A stretch of DNA of 27,026 nt from an uncultured Acetatifactor sp. (GTDB lineage Bacteria; Bacillota; Clostridia; Lachnospirales; Lachnospiraceae): assembly GCA_910584235.1 (NCBI GenBank), contig CAJTZD010000017.1, positions 55,441-82,466 on the forward strand, read 5' to 3'. This document shows, piece by piece, positions 1 through 7,620 of the stretch. Under the pieces are notes generated by a model that had not been told where the DNA came from, made no database searches, and was given only the letters and a program-made list of their open reading frames with translations. The number at the start of each line of letters is the position of its first letter. The first letter of the stretch is position 1. Made by a program: the position numbers and the translations under genes.

Positions 1-16
1 TTATATCATAGATTTC

Positions 17-1462
17 TCATTGTGGCAGAAAAATTTTTTCTCCCTCCTTAATGTCGTCAGGATTGCTGATATTGTTCAGGGCGCATACCTCCGCCACTCT
101 GGCGTCGCTGCCGTATTGTCTGAGGCAGATGTCTGTCATGGTGTCCCCTCTGCGCACTATGTAAGCCACCATTTCAGCCACCGGCCCTGTGGTCTGGCTC
201 TGCTCCGTGGCAGGCTGCTGTGCGTCGGACTGATTCTGGTCCGGTTGCTGCTGGCCTGCGGCTTCCTGGCCGGAGTCCGGCGGCTGCTGTACAGCGGACT
301 GGTTCTGGTCCGGCTGCTGACCGGCGGCTTCCTGGCCGGAGTCCGGTGTTTCCTGTGCGGCGGACTGGTTCTGGTCCGGCTGCTGCGGATCCCCGGACTG
401 GTTCTGGTCCGGCTGCTGCGGATCTCCGGACTGGTTCTGGTCCGGCTGCTGCGGATCCCCGGACTGGTTCTGGTCCGGCTGCCGCTCTCCCGCCGCCCCG
501 GACGCGGCGCCCTGCGATGTCTGGAAACTTTCGTCTGCCGCATCTGCCCCGCTTTCCTCCGGCGAGGTTCCGGCCTCCCCTGCGGTCTGCCGGTCCTGGG
601 ACGGGTCTGCTGCCGTGTTCTCCTTTCGGATGGCATCCGTCAGCTTGTCCTCCGCCACAATGGTCCCCACCTGGGCATTGCCTGATACCTCCACCACATC
701 CGGCAGCTGCTTCCTGGACATATCCTCCATGAGGTTTTTTACGTCCGTCCGCAGGCGGTCCAGACCCTCCCCGCCTCCCATGGCCGCAAAGCCCGCCCCG
801 CACAGCAGGACAAACGCCGCTGCCACGGCAAGCTTTCCGCTTCCCACGGAGGACGCAGGTCTCTCTTTCCGTATGCCCGATTCTTTTCGGATATCGGACG
901 TTTTCCCCATGTCGAATGCTTTCCGGAAAGCATGTCCCTGTTTTTCCTCCAAAAGAGCCCGGCGCTCTTCCTGTCTTTTTTTCACCATGTCGTACTTTTC
1001 CTGAGCTACCTCCTCGGGCTTTGCCTCCCCCTGGCGGTCGTCCAGCATAAAGGCCAGCATCTGATCGTTCTTCTCGTAAAACTGCGCGTAGCCCTCCACA
1101 TACCGGCACACTCCCTGTTCGCAGATATGGAAACCCTCCACCATCTCGCCGTCCAACAGGCGATATCCCAAAAACACATGGTCCGGGAAATATTTCCTCC
1201 GCTGCTTCTCCGCCTCCTGGGTGACTGCCTGGGACAGATGGCGGCATTCCCGCTGCAGGAAATTCAGCTTGCAGGCCCCGTACAAGAATAAATATGTAAT
1301 CTCATTTTCATCTTTTCTCGTGCCGTACAGCGCCACTGCCAGCCCCTTTTCCCCGGCATACTGATTCAGCTGCCTGATATAGGAAATGACATAATCCTCC
1401 ACATAAATCTTGCAGTGCGGATTCGTTTCTCCAATCTGTGTAATGTTTTTGGGCAAATCCAT
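17..1462 (-). CDS. Membrane-anchored LysM protein with a Gln/Pro/Asp-rich repeat linker
   Basis: This 481-residue protein has three visible parts. Residues 1-150 form an acidic, globular-looking domain that I cannot assign; it vaguely recalls non-catalytic JAB/MPN folds, but no metal-binding motif is seen. A charged stretch leads to one hydrophobic segment at 210-230. A low-complexity linker follows, with repeats of QPDQNQSGDPQ at about 327-412. A C-terminal LysM domain occupies 433-480 (VRRGDTMTDICLRQYG and a closing IKEGEKIFLP). LysM domains bind N-acetylglucosamine in peptidoglycan, so the expected topology is an inner N-terminus with the linker and LysM outside the membrane. The ATG is preceded by GGGAGG nine bases upstream, which supports this start. 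It is the last gene of the minus-strand group and lies 121 bp after the epimerase gene. Membrane topology and LysM are fairly sure; the biological role is unknown. Confidence 0.85.
   Translation of the reverse strand: MDLPKNITQIGETNPHCKIYVEDYVISYIRQLNQYAGEKGLAVALYGTRKDENEITYLFLYGACKLNFLQRECRHLSQAVTQEAEKQRRKYFPDHVFLGYRLLDGEMVEGFHICEQGVCRYVEGYAQFYEKNDQMLAFMLDDRQGEAKPEEVAQEKYDMVKKRQEERRALLEEKQGHAFRKAFDMGKTSDIRKESGIRKERPASSVGSGKLAVAAAFVLLCGAGFAAMGGGEGLDRLRTDVKNLMEDMSRKQLPDVVEVSGNAQVGTIVAEDKLTDAIRKENTAADPSQDRQTAGEAGTSPEESGADAADESFQTSQGAASGAAGERQPDQNQSGDPQQPDQNQSGDPQQPDQNQSGDPQQPDQNQSAAQETPDSGQEAAGQQPDQNQSAVQQPPDSGQEAAGQQQPDQNQSDAQQPATEQSQTTGPVAEMVAYIVRRGDTMTDICLRQYGSDARVAEVCALNNISNPDDIKEGEKIFLPQ
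364..483. repeat. 33-bp tandem repeat inside the LysM protein gene
   Basis: Three full units and one partial unit of 33 bp run head to tail, with starts at 364, 397, 430 and 463. They differ only by single bases and encode the 11-residue unit QPDQNQSGDPQ on the minus strand. More diverged copies of the QPDQNQS core lie near 229-250 and 295-320, spaced by a longer unit containing PDSGQEAAGQQ. Because 33 is a multiple of three, copy changes would keep the frame. This is a coding repeat, not a CRISPR. Confidence 0.9.
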
Positions 1463-1583
1463 ACAAAAACACCTCCCATACCGTTTGTACTAATCATAGC
1501 ATCGGTATGCGAGGTATTTTAGCGTTCTTTGTCGCGCCCGAACCAGAAGTCTTCGACAATATTCGCAGGTAGTATTTCGGCAA

Positions 1584-2630
1584 CTATTCTGCGCTGAAGC
1601 GATAGACTGTCACGGAATCATATACCCGCTCCCCGCCGAAGAAACAGGAGGGAAACGCCGGTTTGTTTGCGGAATCCGGGAAATATTGAGTCTCCAGGCA
1701 CATGCCCCCGCGGTACCTATAGACCGCCTCCCCTTTCCCGGTCTCCTGCTCGATAAAATTGCCTGCATAGAACTGCACTCCGGGCAGGGTGGTATAAGCC
1801 TCCATGACTCTGCCGCTCATGGGAGCCCTTACCGTGGCGAAATGCCGCAGGGTTCCGTCCCAGTTGTCAATTACCCAGTTGTGGTCATACCCTCCTGCGA
1901 ATTGAAGCTGTTCAAATTCGGCGTCGATTTCCGCCCCCACTCTCTTCCGGGCCGTAAAATCCATGGGCGTACCCTTTACCCGGGCAATCTCCCCGGTGGG
2001 AATGGAACCCGCGTCCGCGGGCGTATAGCAGGCGGCCCCCAGCCAAAGCTCATGGCCCTCTATGCTGCCGCTGTCATGGCCCTCCAGGTTAAAATAGGAA
2101 TGGTTGGTCAGATTCAGTATGGTCCTCTGGTCGCTGGAGGCATGATAATTAAGCTGAAGTTCATTCCTGTCATTTAGAGAATATGTGACCTCCGCCGTCT
2201 TGGCACCGGGAAAGCCCATGCTGCCCGGCCGGTCTTCCAGGCGGAACGTGACGCTCTCCTCCCCAACAGACGCCTCCCAAAAGCGTTTGTGCCAGCCCAG
2301 ATTCCTGTCGCTGTGCAGATTGTTGATGCCGTCATTGACCGCCAGGGAATAGGTTGCGCCATCCAGGGTAAAAGCCGCTTTCCCGATTCGGTTGGCATTG
2401 GGACCGATGACCACGCCGAAAAAGCATCCGTTTACCAGATAGTCCTCCGCCCGGTCAAAGCCCAGCACCACATCCGCCAGCCGCCCCTGCCTGTCCGGGA
2501 CCTCCACCCGCACCAGCGCAGCCCCGATATTGGCCACAGACACCCGCATTCCATTCTTATTCTCCATGGTGTAGAGATTTACCTCTCTCCCATCCGAAAA
2601 CTTTCCGAAAGCCCCAATCGTAACTCCCAT
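1584..2630 (-). CDS. galM: Aldose 1-epimerase (galactose mutarotase)
   Basis: Aldose 1-epimerase interconverts the alpha and beta anomers of aldoses such as galactose and glucose in the cytoplasm. The 348-residue product has the family landmarks in order: GPNANRIG near 77-84, NNLHSD with His106, LTNHSYFNLEG with the catalytic-acid His177, the GGYDHNW motif near 247-252, PGVQFYAGN near 283, and CLETQYFPD with the catalytic-base Glu313. Length is normal for the family. A longer reading frame begins 30 bases upstream, but AAGGAGG sits six bases before the ATG of MGVTIGAF, so I place the start at 2630. The gene lies about 100 bp downstream of recR in the same direction. It may be read through from that operon or have its own promoter. 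No odd features are visible. Confidence 0.93.
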   Translation of the reverse strand: MGVTIGAFGKFSDGREVNLYTMENKNGMRVSVANIGAALVRVEVPDRQGRLADVVLGFDRAEDYLVNGCFFGVVIGPNANRIGKAAFTLDGATYSLAVNDGINNLHSDRNLGWHKRFWEASVGEESVTFRLEDRPGSMGFPGAKTAEVTYSLNDRNELQLNYHASSDQRTILNLTNHSYFNLEGHDSGSIEGHELWLGAACYTPADAGSIPTGEIARVKGTPMDFTARKRVGAEIDAEFEQLQFAGGYDHNWVIDNWDGTLRHFATVRAPMSGRVMEAYTTLPGVQFYAGNFIEQETGKGEAVYRYRGGMCLETQYFPDSANKPAFPSCFFGGERVYDSVTVYRFSAE

Positions 2631-2729
2631 CTTTTTCCTCCTTGCTCCCGCTTTACCCAAAAGCGCTTCTTTTATACGCCAGCCCTGTAAGCTTAGCTTC
2701 CCGTCATGCCCGCCAAAGCTTCTCCTCAG

Positions 2730-3326
2730 CTACACCGGGGTGCGTCCCTCCAAAGCCCGCAAAAGCGTCACCTCGTCAATATACTCCAGATCACCGCCCA
2801 CCGGTACGCCGCTGGCGATGCGGGTCACTTTGATGCCCGTAGGCTTGATGAGCTTGGCGATGTACATGGCCGTGGTCTCGCCCTCTAAGCTGGAGTTGGT
2901 GGCGATGATGACCTCCTCCACCTCCCCCCGGAGCCGCTCCATCAGCTCCTTGAGCCGGATTTCTCCGGGGCCGATGCCCAGCATGGGGGAGATGGCGCCG
3001 TGGAGCACATGGTACACACCCTCATACCTGCCGGTCTTCTCATAGGCCGCCAGGTCCCTGGTATTCTCCACCACCATGATAAGCCCGTGGTTGCGCTTTT
3101 CGTTCGCACAGACAGGGCAGACCTCCCTGTCTGTCAGGGTAAAGCATTCCCTGCAGTAACGGACGTTCTCCCTGGCTTCCACAATCACGTCCGTCAGACG
3201 CTTTACTTTCTCCTTGGGCATGCCGATCAGGTGAAATGCCAGTCTCTGGGCAGATTTGCTGCCGATCCCCGGAAGCGCAGCCAGTTCCTCTATTAATTTG
3301 TTGATATGCCCGCTGTAGAGATCCAT
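2730..3326 (-). CDS. recR: Recombination mediator protein RecR
   Basis: RecR works with RecF and RecO to load RecA at gaps in single-stranded DNA. The 198-residue protein has an N-terminal helix-hairpin-helix (ALPGIGSKSAQRLAFHL, about 16-33), a zinc finger with Cys58, Cys61, Cys70 and Cys73 (YCRECF then VCPVC), and a Toprim region from about residue 82 (IMVVENTRDLAAYE), followed by the conserved YHVLHGAISPM. Length is standard. Its ATG overlaps the stop of the upstream YbaB gene by one base (TGATG), so the two are translationally coupled. The dnaX-ybaB-recR order is the classic arrangement in Firmicutes and many other bacteria. Identification is secure. Confidence 0.97.
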   Translation of the reverse strand: MDLYSGHINKLIEELAALPGIGSKSAQRLAFHLIGMPKEKVKRLTDVIVEARENVRYCRECFTLTDREVCPVCANEKRNHGLIMVVENTRDLAAYEKTGRYEGVYHVLHGAISPMLGIGPGEIRLKELMERLRGEVEEVIIATNSSLEGETTAMYIAKLIKPTGIKVTRIASGVPVGGDLEYIDEVTLLRALEGRTPV

Positions 3327-3670
3327 CAGAAAGGCAGACCTCCCAGGCCGCCCGTCATCTTGCCCATCAGCTCGCTGCCTGCCTCCTCAGCCCCCCGCAG
3401 CGCTTCGTTCACCGCTGCCACAATTAAGTCCTGGAGCATCTCCACATCCTCCGGATCCACCACCTCCCGGGACAATGTCACTTTCAAAAGCTCTTTCTTG
3501 CCGCTTACCGTAGCCTCCACCGCACCGCCTCCCGCGGCAGCCGTGAATTCCTTTGTCTCCAGCTCTTTCTGGCCCTCTTCCATCTGACGCTGCATTCTCT
3601 GCGCCTGCTTCATCAGGTTCGCCATGTTCCCGGGCATACCGCCTCCGGGAAAGCCTCCTCGCTTTGCCAT
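3326..3670 (-). CDS. YbaB/EbfC family nucleoid-associated protein
   Basis: This small DNA-binding protein family forms homodimers that coat and bend DNA. The 114-residue product shows the typical Gly/Met-rich N-terminus (PGGGMPGNMANLMKQAQRMQ), a central helix, the beta-strand region around VEATVSGKKELLKVTL, the VVDPEDVEMLQDLIVAAVNEAL segment, and a Gly-rich C-terminal tail ending MTGGLGGLPF. It starts two bases after the dnaX stop and ends overlapping the recR start, so it is the middle gene of a tightly coupled operon. A GAGGAGG site precedes its ATG and overlaps the end of dnaX. Function in this organism is inferred from the family. Confidence 0.95.
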   Translation of the reverse strand: MAKRGGFPGGGMPGNMANLMKQAQRMQRQMEEGQKELETKEFTAAAGGGAVEATVSGKKELLKVTLSREVVDPEDVEMLQDLIVAAVNEALRGAEEAGSELMGKMTGGLGGLPF

Positions 3671-3672
3671 TT

Positions 3673-5256
3673 TTACTCCTCCTCTTCCTCGATCTCCATC
3701 TGAATCACCTGGGAGATATCTACATAATTGTCTTCAAATTCCCGTATCTCGCTTACGGTTTGGATATTGACCTCTATTTCTTTCCCCGAGAAATCACTTA
3801 GCAGCGCCTCCAGCTGTGCCTTGTGCTCCGGCTGCTTCGTGAAATAATCCGAGGCCATGCCGTCCGCGAACACCACCATGAGTCTGTTGTCCCCGCCCAG
3901 ACTCAGTCTGGCGGATTTCAAATAGACGCGCATGGGGTTCTCCGCGCTGCCTACAACGGCGGGCCATTTGGACACGATCTGCTTCACATCCTCCGGGATG
4001 GCCTTGGGCAGCTTTGGCTTTTGTCTGTTTCCGCCGCCCGCCCCTGCGCCGGCCCCATCTGAAGTCTGACCGGGGACGCCGGACGCCGGGCTGACTATCA
4101 CGCCCTTTTCCAGCTTGTCCTCCACCTGTCTGATCCGGTCCAGCACCGCGCCCTGATCCACCTCCATCTGAGGCCTGCACAGCTTGATCAGAGCGATCTC
4201 CACCAGGATCCGCTTCTGAGCCGACTGGCGTATCTGCCCTGAAAGATCGGAAAAAATCCGGATAAAGCGGATGATCCCGTCCATGTCCGCCATGGCGGAT
4301 TCCTCTTTCAGCCGCTTTAAATTGTCCGAGGACATGTCGATGACATCCTCCAGATTGTCGGAGGCCTGCACCAGCATCAGATTGCGCAGATACCAGGTGA
4401 AATCCGTCACGAACTGGGTCAGCTCCCGGCCCTGCATGACGATCTCCTCCAACAGCTCCACACAGCCTGTCACATCCCGGTCCAGCACATGGCGCAGCAG
4501 TCTGCTGAACACCTCCGTGTCCACAGCCCCCAGCACGTCCAGGACCTTGTCATAGGTCAGCTCCCGGCCCAGATGGAACGCAATACACTGATCCAACAGG
4601 CTCAGGGCATCCCGCATAGAGCCGTCAGCGGTCTTGGCGATATAGCGCAGGGCCTTGTCTTCCACCTGTACGCTCTCCTGCGCCGTCAGCTCCTGCATCC
4701 TGGCTGTGATAGTGTCGATGGGAATGCGCTTAAAATCATATCTCTGGCACCGGGACAGGATGGTGATGGGGAGCTTGTGCACTTCCGTGGTTGCCAGGAT
4801 GAAGATCACATAGGAGGGCGGCTCTTCCAGGGTCTTCAAAAGGGCATTGAAAGCCCCCGCGGACAGCATATGCACCTCGTCAATGATATAGACCTTATAT
4901 TTCCCCTCCGCCGGGGAATATGACACCTCCTCCACGATCTCCCGAATATTGTCCACGCCGTTGTTGGAGGCCGCGTCGATCTCGATCACGTTCATGCTGG
5001 CCCCTGCGGCGATGGCGCGGCAGATCCGGCACTCCCCGCAGGGCCCCTCAGCCGTGGGATTCTCACAGTTCACTGCCCGGGCCAGGATTTTCGCCACGGT
5101 TGTCTTGCCCGTGCCCCTGGTGCCGGTGAACAGATAGGCATGGCCGATGCGGCCCGCCGCCAGCTGATTCTTCAGCGTGGTCACGATATGCTCCTGCCCC
5201 TTTACGTCCGCAAGAGTGTCCGGCCGGAACTTCCGGTATAGCGCCATGTATGACAT
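3673..5256 (-). CDS. dnaX: DNA polymerase III subunit gamma/tau
   Basis: DnaX is the ATPase of the clamp loader, which places the sliding clamp on primed DNA. The 527-residue product carries Walker A GTRGTGKT at 45-52, a zinc-binding set Cys64, Cys73, Cys76 and Cys79, Walker B VYIIDEVHM with Asp126 and Glu127, and the sensor 1/SRC region LATTEVHKLP through SRCQRYDF near 154-175. A Gly/Ala-rich hinge around residue 395 leads to the tau-type C-terminal part, which ends in a run of glutamates. A GTG-initiated frame begins 15 bases upstream, but GAGGAAG six bases before the ATG of MSYMALYRKFRP favours 5256. It is the first gene of dnaX-ybaB-recR. I saw no AAAAAAG slippery site, so there is no sign of E. 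coli-type frameshifting to make gamma. Confidence 0.96.
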   Translation of the reverse strand: MSYMALYRKFRPDTLADVKGQEHIVTTLKNQLAAGRIGHAYLFTGTRGTGKTTVAKILARAVNCENPTAEGPCGECRICRAIAAGASMNVIEIDAASNNGVDNIREIVEEVSYSPAEGKYKVYIIDEVHMLSAGAFNALLKTLEEPPSYVIFILATTEVHKLPITILSRCQRYDFKRIPIDTITARMQELTAQESVQVEDKALRYIAKTADGSMRDALSLLDQCIAFHLGRELTYDKVLDVLGAVDTEVFSRLLRHVLDRDVTGCVELLEEIVMQGRELTQFVTDFTWYLRNLMLVQASDNLEDVIDMSSDNLKRLKEESAMADMDGIIRFIRIFSDLSGQIRQSAQKRILVEIALIKLCRPQMEVDQGAVLDRIRQVEDKLEKGVIVSPASGVPGQTSDGAGAGAGGGNRQKPKLPKAIPEDVKQIVSKWPAVVGSAENPMRVYLKSARLSLGGDNRLMVVFADGMASDYFTKQPEHKAQLEALLSDFSGKEIEVNIQTVSEIREFEDNYVDISQVIQMEIEEEEE

Positions 5257-5479
5257 AAAATTCTTCCTCACTTAGCCAGATTTCTTTTGGTTTTGCCCGG
5301 ATGCCGGCCCGTGAAAGCAAATCTTTTTCCCGGGAATTTGTCGAACAGATGAAAGGCATACTTGCGCATGCCTTCCATAGCCGTGAGCCGCCCCTCTCCC
5401 GAAACGGCAGGTTCGCCATAGAGAGGGAATTCGTTTTTCCTGTCAGTCCGTACCAGGCTTAGTCTTACCGCCAGTCCCG

Positions 5480-6553
5480 TCAGTCGCCGAAGCAGATGCC
5501 CAAAAGCTTGGCCTCTTTCACGATAGACGCGTCCGGGGACACGGCTTTCAGCTTGCCCGCCACATCCTCCAAGGGAACGCGTACCACTTCGCGGTTCTTG
5601 TATCCTACCATAAATCCGTACTGGTTGTCCAGTATCAGTTTGCCTGCCTCCGCACCCAGGCGGCTGGCGAATACGCGGTCATAAGGGCATGGGCTGCCGC
5701 CGCGCTGCATGTGGCCGGGCACGGTGACGCGGACTTCGATGCCGGTCTTCTTCTGGATGGCCTCGGCCAGCTCATAAGACACGGAGGGATGCGTCATCTT
5801 CTCCAGCTTCTTCTTGTATTCTTTCTTGGAGAGCTTGGCGTCCTCCTTGGAGATGGCGCCCTCTGCCACTGCGATGATGGTGAAGCCGCTGCCCCGTTTG
5901 TTCCTGTCCTCGATCTTCTCCACCACTTTCTTGATGTCATAGGGGATCTCGGGGAGCAGGATGATGTCCGCGCCGCTGGCCATGCCGGCGTTCAGGGTCA
6001 GCCACCCCACCTTATGGCCCATGACCTCCACGATGAAGACGCGGCTGTGGGACGCCGCCGTGGTATGGATGTAGTCGATGGCATCGGTGGCAATGTCCAC
6101 TGCGCTCTGGAAGCCGAAAGTCATGTCGGTGCCCCAGAGATCATTGTCGATGGTCTTAGGCAGGGTGATGACGTTCAGACCCTCCTTGCTTAAGAGGTTG
6201 GCCGTCTTGTGAGTGCCGTTGCCACCAAGCACTACCAGGCAGTCAAGCTGGAGCTTGTAATAATTCTGCTTCATGGCCTCCACCTTGTTCAGGCCGTTCT
6301 CGTCGGGATCCTGGATGGTCTTGAAAGGGGTTCTTGAGGTGCCCAGGATGGTGCCGCCCTTGGTAAGGATGCCGGAGAAGTCCTTGCCGGTGAGCATCTG
6401 GAACTTACTATAGATCAGGCCCCTGTAGCCGTCCTTGAATCCGTAGATCTCCACCTGCTCATTGCTGTTGTACAGCGTCTTCACCACACCCCTCATGGCT
6501 GCGTTCAGCGCCTGGCAGTCTCCGCCGCTGGTCAACATACCGATTCTCTTCAT
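5480..6553 (-). CDS. 6-phosphofructokinase, mixed ATP/PPi class
   Basis: Phosphofructokinase phosphorylates fructose 6-phosphate to the 1,6-bisphosphate in glycolysis. The 357-residue protein begins MKRIGMLTSGGDCQALNAAM, with the phosphate-donor loop at the start. It has GGNGTHKTA at 110-118, the catalytic PKTIDND at 132-138, MGHKVGWL at 178-185 in place of the more usual MGR, and the sugar-phosphate motif HMQRGGSP at 281-288. In this family a Gly in GGxG usually goes with ATP use, while Lys in PKTIDND is typical of pyrophosphate enzymes and of a mixed clade, so the donor cannot be settled by eye. AGGAGG lies upstream of the ATG, and a promoter is visible at 6621-6649. It is upstream of dnaX with a 223-bp gap and may be monocistronic. 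Confidence 0.93.
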   Translation of the reverse strand: MKRIGMLTSGGDCQALNAAMRGVVKTLYNSNEQVEIYGFKDGYRGLIYSKFQMLTGKDFSGILTKGGTILGTSRTPFKTIQDPDENGLNKVEAMKQNYYKLQLDCLVVLGGNGTHKTANLLSKEGLNVITLPKTIDNDLWGTDMTFGFQSAVDIATDAIDYIHTTAASHSRVFIVEVMGHKVGWLTLNAGMASGADIILLPEIPYDIKKVVEKIEDRNKRGSGFTIIAVAEGAISKEDAKLSKKEYKKKLEKMTHPSVSYELAEAIQKKTGIEVRVTVPGHMQRGGSPCPYDRVFASRLGAEAGKLILDNQYGFMVGYKNREVVRVPLEDVAGKLKAVSPDASIVKEAKLLGICFGD

Positions 6554-6620
6554 GTCTCATGTCCTCCTATCATTTTTATTTATGTGTCTGGCTTTTGCTT
6601 TTCACACCTTTCTGTTTAAA

Positions 6621-6649
6621 ATTTTACCCTTTTTAAAAGTATTTTGCAA
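6621..6649 (-). promoter_or_regulatory. Predicted sigma-A promoter of the phosphofructokinase gene
   Basis: On the minus strand TTGCAA (6644-6649) is followed after 17 bases by TAAAAT (6621-6626). This is close to the sigma-A consensus and is about 68 bases upstream of the phosphofructokinase ATG. The leader is AT-rich and ends in AGGAGG. Confidence 0.6.
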
Positions 6650-6678
6650 CCTTTCTGTAAAAAAACTCTATCAGGCTC

Positions 6679-6707
6679 TTGCAAAAAATGTCAGGATACT
6701 ATAAAAT
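6679..6707 (+). promoter_or_regulatory. Predicted sigma-A promoter driving the tRNA-Ser locus
   Basis: TTGCAA (6679-6684) and TAAAAT (6702-6707) are separated by exactly 17 bases on the plus strand. Transcription would begin near 6714, reading first the broken tRNA-Ser 5' fragment and then the intact tRNA-Ser. It is back to back with the phosphofructokinase promoter. Confidence 0.55.
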
Positions 6708-6738
6708 AAGGGAGGCGGATGGATATCTGCCGGAAATC

Positions 6739-6760
6739 GGAGGCGTATCGAAGCGGTCAT
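6739..6760 (+). pseudogene. 5' fragment of a second tRNA-Ser gene
   Basis: These 22 bases match the first 22 bases of the intact tRNA-Ser at 6861 in 19 positions, including an exact 15-base run TATCGAAGCGGTCAT. The first seven bases, GGAGGCG, look like a different serine acceptor stem. No D-arm completion, anticodon arm or matching 3' acceptor strand follows, so the gene is truncated. It sits just after a good promoter and before the intact tRNA-Ser, as expected for the ruined first member of a tandem serine tRNA pair. Confidence 0.55.
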
Positions 6761-6860
6761 TTTTGCGGTATTATTTACAACTGAAATTACTTTAGTTCTC
6801 TCCATCAGTTCTCGCCTTTTTCCAGAGGTCTTTTTGAAGCTGATGTTGCAGATATGACAC

Positions 6861-6951
6861 GGAGAGTTATCGAAGCGGTCATAACGAGCTGCACTCGAAA
6901 TGCAGTTGTCCTTTACAGGGCACGTGGGTTCGAATCCCACACTCTCCGCCA
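6861..6951 (+). tRNA. tRNA-Ser with CGA anticodon
   Basis: The acceptor stem pairs GGAGAGT (6861-6867) with ACTCTCC (6941-6947), followed by discriminator G and an encoded CCA. The anticodon arm is CTGCA-CTCGAAA-TGCAG, giving anticodon CGA, which reads UCG serine codons. A long variable arm (around TTGTCCTTTACAGGGCA) marks the class II shape of tRNA-Ser. The T-arm GTGGG-TTCGAAT-CCCAC is intact. A terminator follows 12 bases after the CCA. Confidence 0.95.
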
Positions 6952-6962
6952 GACGCTTACGT

Positions 6963-6996
6963 CCACAAGCGGGTTTGCCGCTTGTGGGCTTTTTTT
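6963..6996 (+). terminator. Rho-independent terminator after tRNA-Ser
   Basis: A perfect 10-bp stem CCACAAGCGG / CCGCTTGTGG with a 5-base loop is followed by GC and seven T residues. It lies just after the tRNA-Ser in the same direction. Confidence 0.92.
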
Positions 6997-7190
6997 GATT
7001 TCACCGCTTTCTTGAGGAATATTTCCTCTGTCTCTCTAAATTTCGAAATCCATTTACTTTCTCTGGTTTTTGGATATAGTAGAGGTAGAAGTCTAAAGTA
7101 TTCTTTAGATTTCAAGAACTCTGTATATCCGACTGTGCCAAGCGGCACCGCATAGTTAATAATTGTTTATTCAATCACTTGTCATAGAAA
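6997..7190. other. AT-rich gap with a possible ORF remnant
   Basis: This gap between the tRNA terminator and the DUF1016 remnant is visibly more AT-rich than the neighbouring genes. A minus-strand frame of about 60 codons from a GTG near 7148 (GTVGYTEFLKSKEYF...) runs into the tRNA terminator, so its 3' end is not native. The peptide looks protein-like but I do not recognise it. It is more likely decayed coding sequence than a working gene. Confidence 0.3.
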
Positions 7191-7505
7191 TCAATCCAAT
7201 TCCGTGTCTTCAATTTTTTTAATCTTTCCATTCTCCAACGCCCGATATTCCCGCCTTAATTCCTGTAACAGCTCTTCCTCACTCGGCAAATATAATTTAT
7301 ACTTCGATGCAAAAATCTGTGTTTCATTCTCTGGTAATGTAAACTTAACCACCGATTCGCTCTTGTCCGCACACAACACAATTCCAATCGGCGGATTATC
7401 TCCCTCATTCATCAATTCCCGCTCATAATAATGAACATACCTCTGCATCTGTCCTAAATCTTGATGGGTTAAGTCTCCAACTTTTAAATCAATCAGTACT
7501 ATTGT
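7191..7505 (-). pseudogene. 5'-truncated DUF1016 (YhcG-type) nuclease remnant
   Basis: The open frame encodes about 104 residues that match, as I recall the family, the C-terminal part of DUF1016/YhcG proteins. These have a PD-(D/E)xK nuclease fold. Visible landmarks are LIDLKVGDLTHQDLGQMQRYVHYY, which contains the D-x-K part of the nuclease motif, then PIGIVLCADKSESVVKFTL and IFASKYKLYLPSEEEL. The frame is closed by TAA at 7506-7508 just upstream of this motif, and no start codon or N-terminal DUF1016 domain is present. A shorter ORF from an internal ATG at 7448 exists but lacks a ribosome site and would drop the nuclease motif. The remnant lies in AT-rich DNA beside tRNA-Ser, consistent with decayed acquired DNA. 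Confidence 0.7.
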
Positions 7506-7561
7506 TTATCAGTTGCCCCCGGCGCTGCTGTCTGTGTTTTGGGCAAAAGCAGAAAACGATA

Positions 7562-7599
7562 AAAGCAGCCATCTATAATTGCTAAGATGGCTGCTTTTG
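7562..7599. terminator. Strong hairpin terminator downstream of the pyridoxamine kinase gene
   Basis: A perfect 14-bp stem AAAAGCAGCCATCT / AGATGGCTGCTTTT encloses a 10-base loop. Its A-rich and T-rich ends make it usable from both strands. It lies 22 bases past the stop of the minus-strand kinase gene and would insulate it from the DUF1016 remnant. Confidence 0.85.
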
Positions 7600-7620
7600 T
7601 TTTGTAAAATACTTCTCTTC

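Noticed and set aside
364..483. Short tandem repeats considered as a CRISPR array
   Set aside because: The units are contiguous, without spacers, and encode an in-frame peptide repeat.
20..685. Plus-strand frame of 221 codons with Leu/Val/Arg repeats
   Set aside because: It is the mirror of the 33-bp coding repeats in the LysM gene. The minus-strand protein has real domains and a ribosome site.
2631..2729. Gap between the epimerase and recR genes checked for a terminator or promoter
   Set aside because: Only a weak AAGCTT-containing inverted repeat was seen, with no T-run and no convincing promoter pair.
3673..5256. Possible programmed frameshift in dnaX
   Set aside because: No AAAAAAG-type slippery heptamer was seen in the hinge region; nearby A-runs are interrupted.
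5257..5479. Search for a signal recognition particle RNA upstream of dnaX
   Set aside because: Some Firmicutes encode it here, but the conserved GGAAGCAGC-type loop is absent. A 7-bp hairpin AAGGCAT/ATGCCTT near 5353-5376 lacks a T-run and is not a clear terminator.
6671..6940. A minus-strand frame of 89 codons starting MGFEPTCPVKDNCIS
   Set aside because: It is the antisense of the tRNA-Ser gene and its leader. Such peptides are a well-known false call opposite serine tRNAs.
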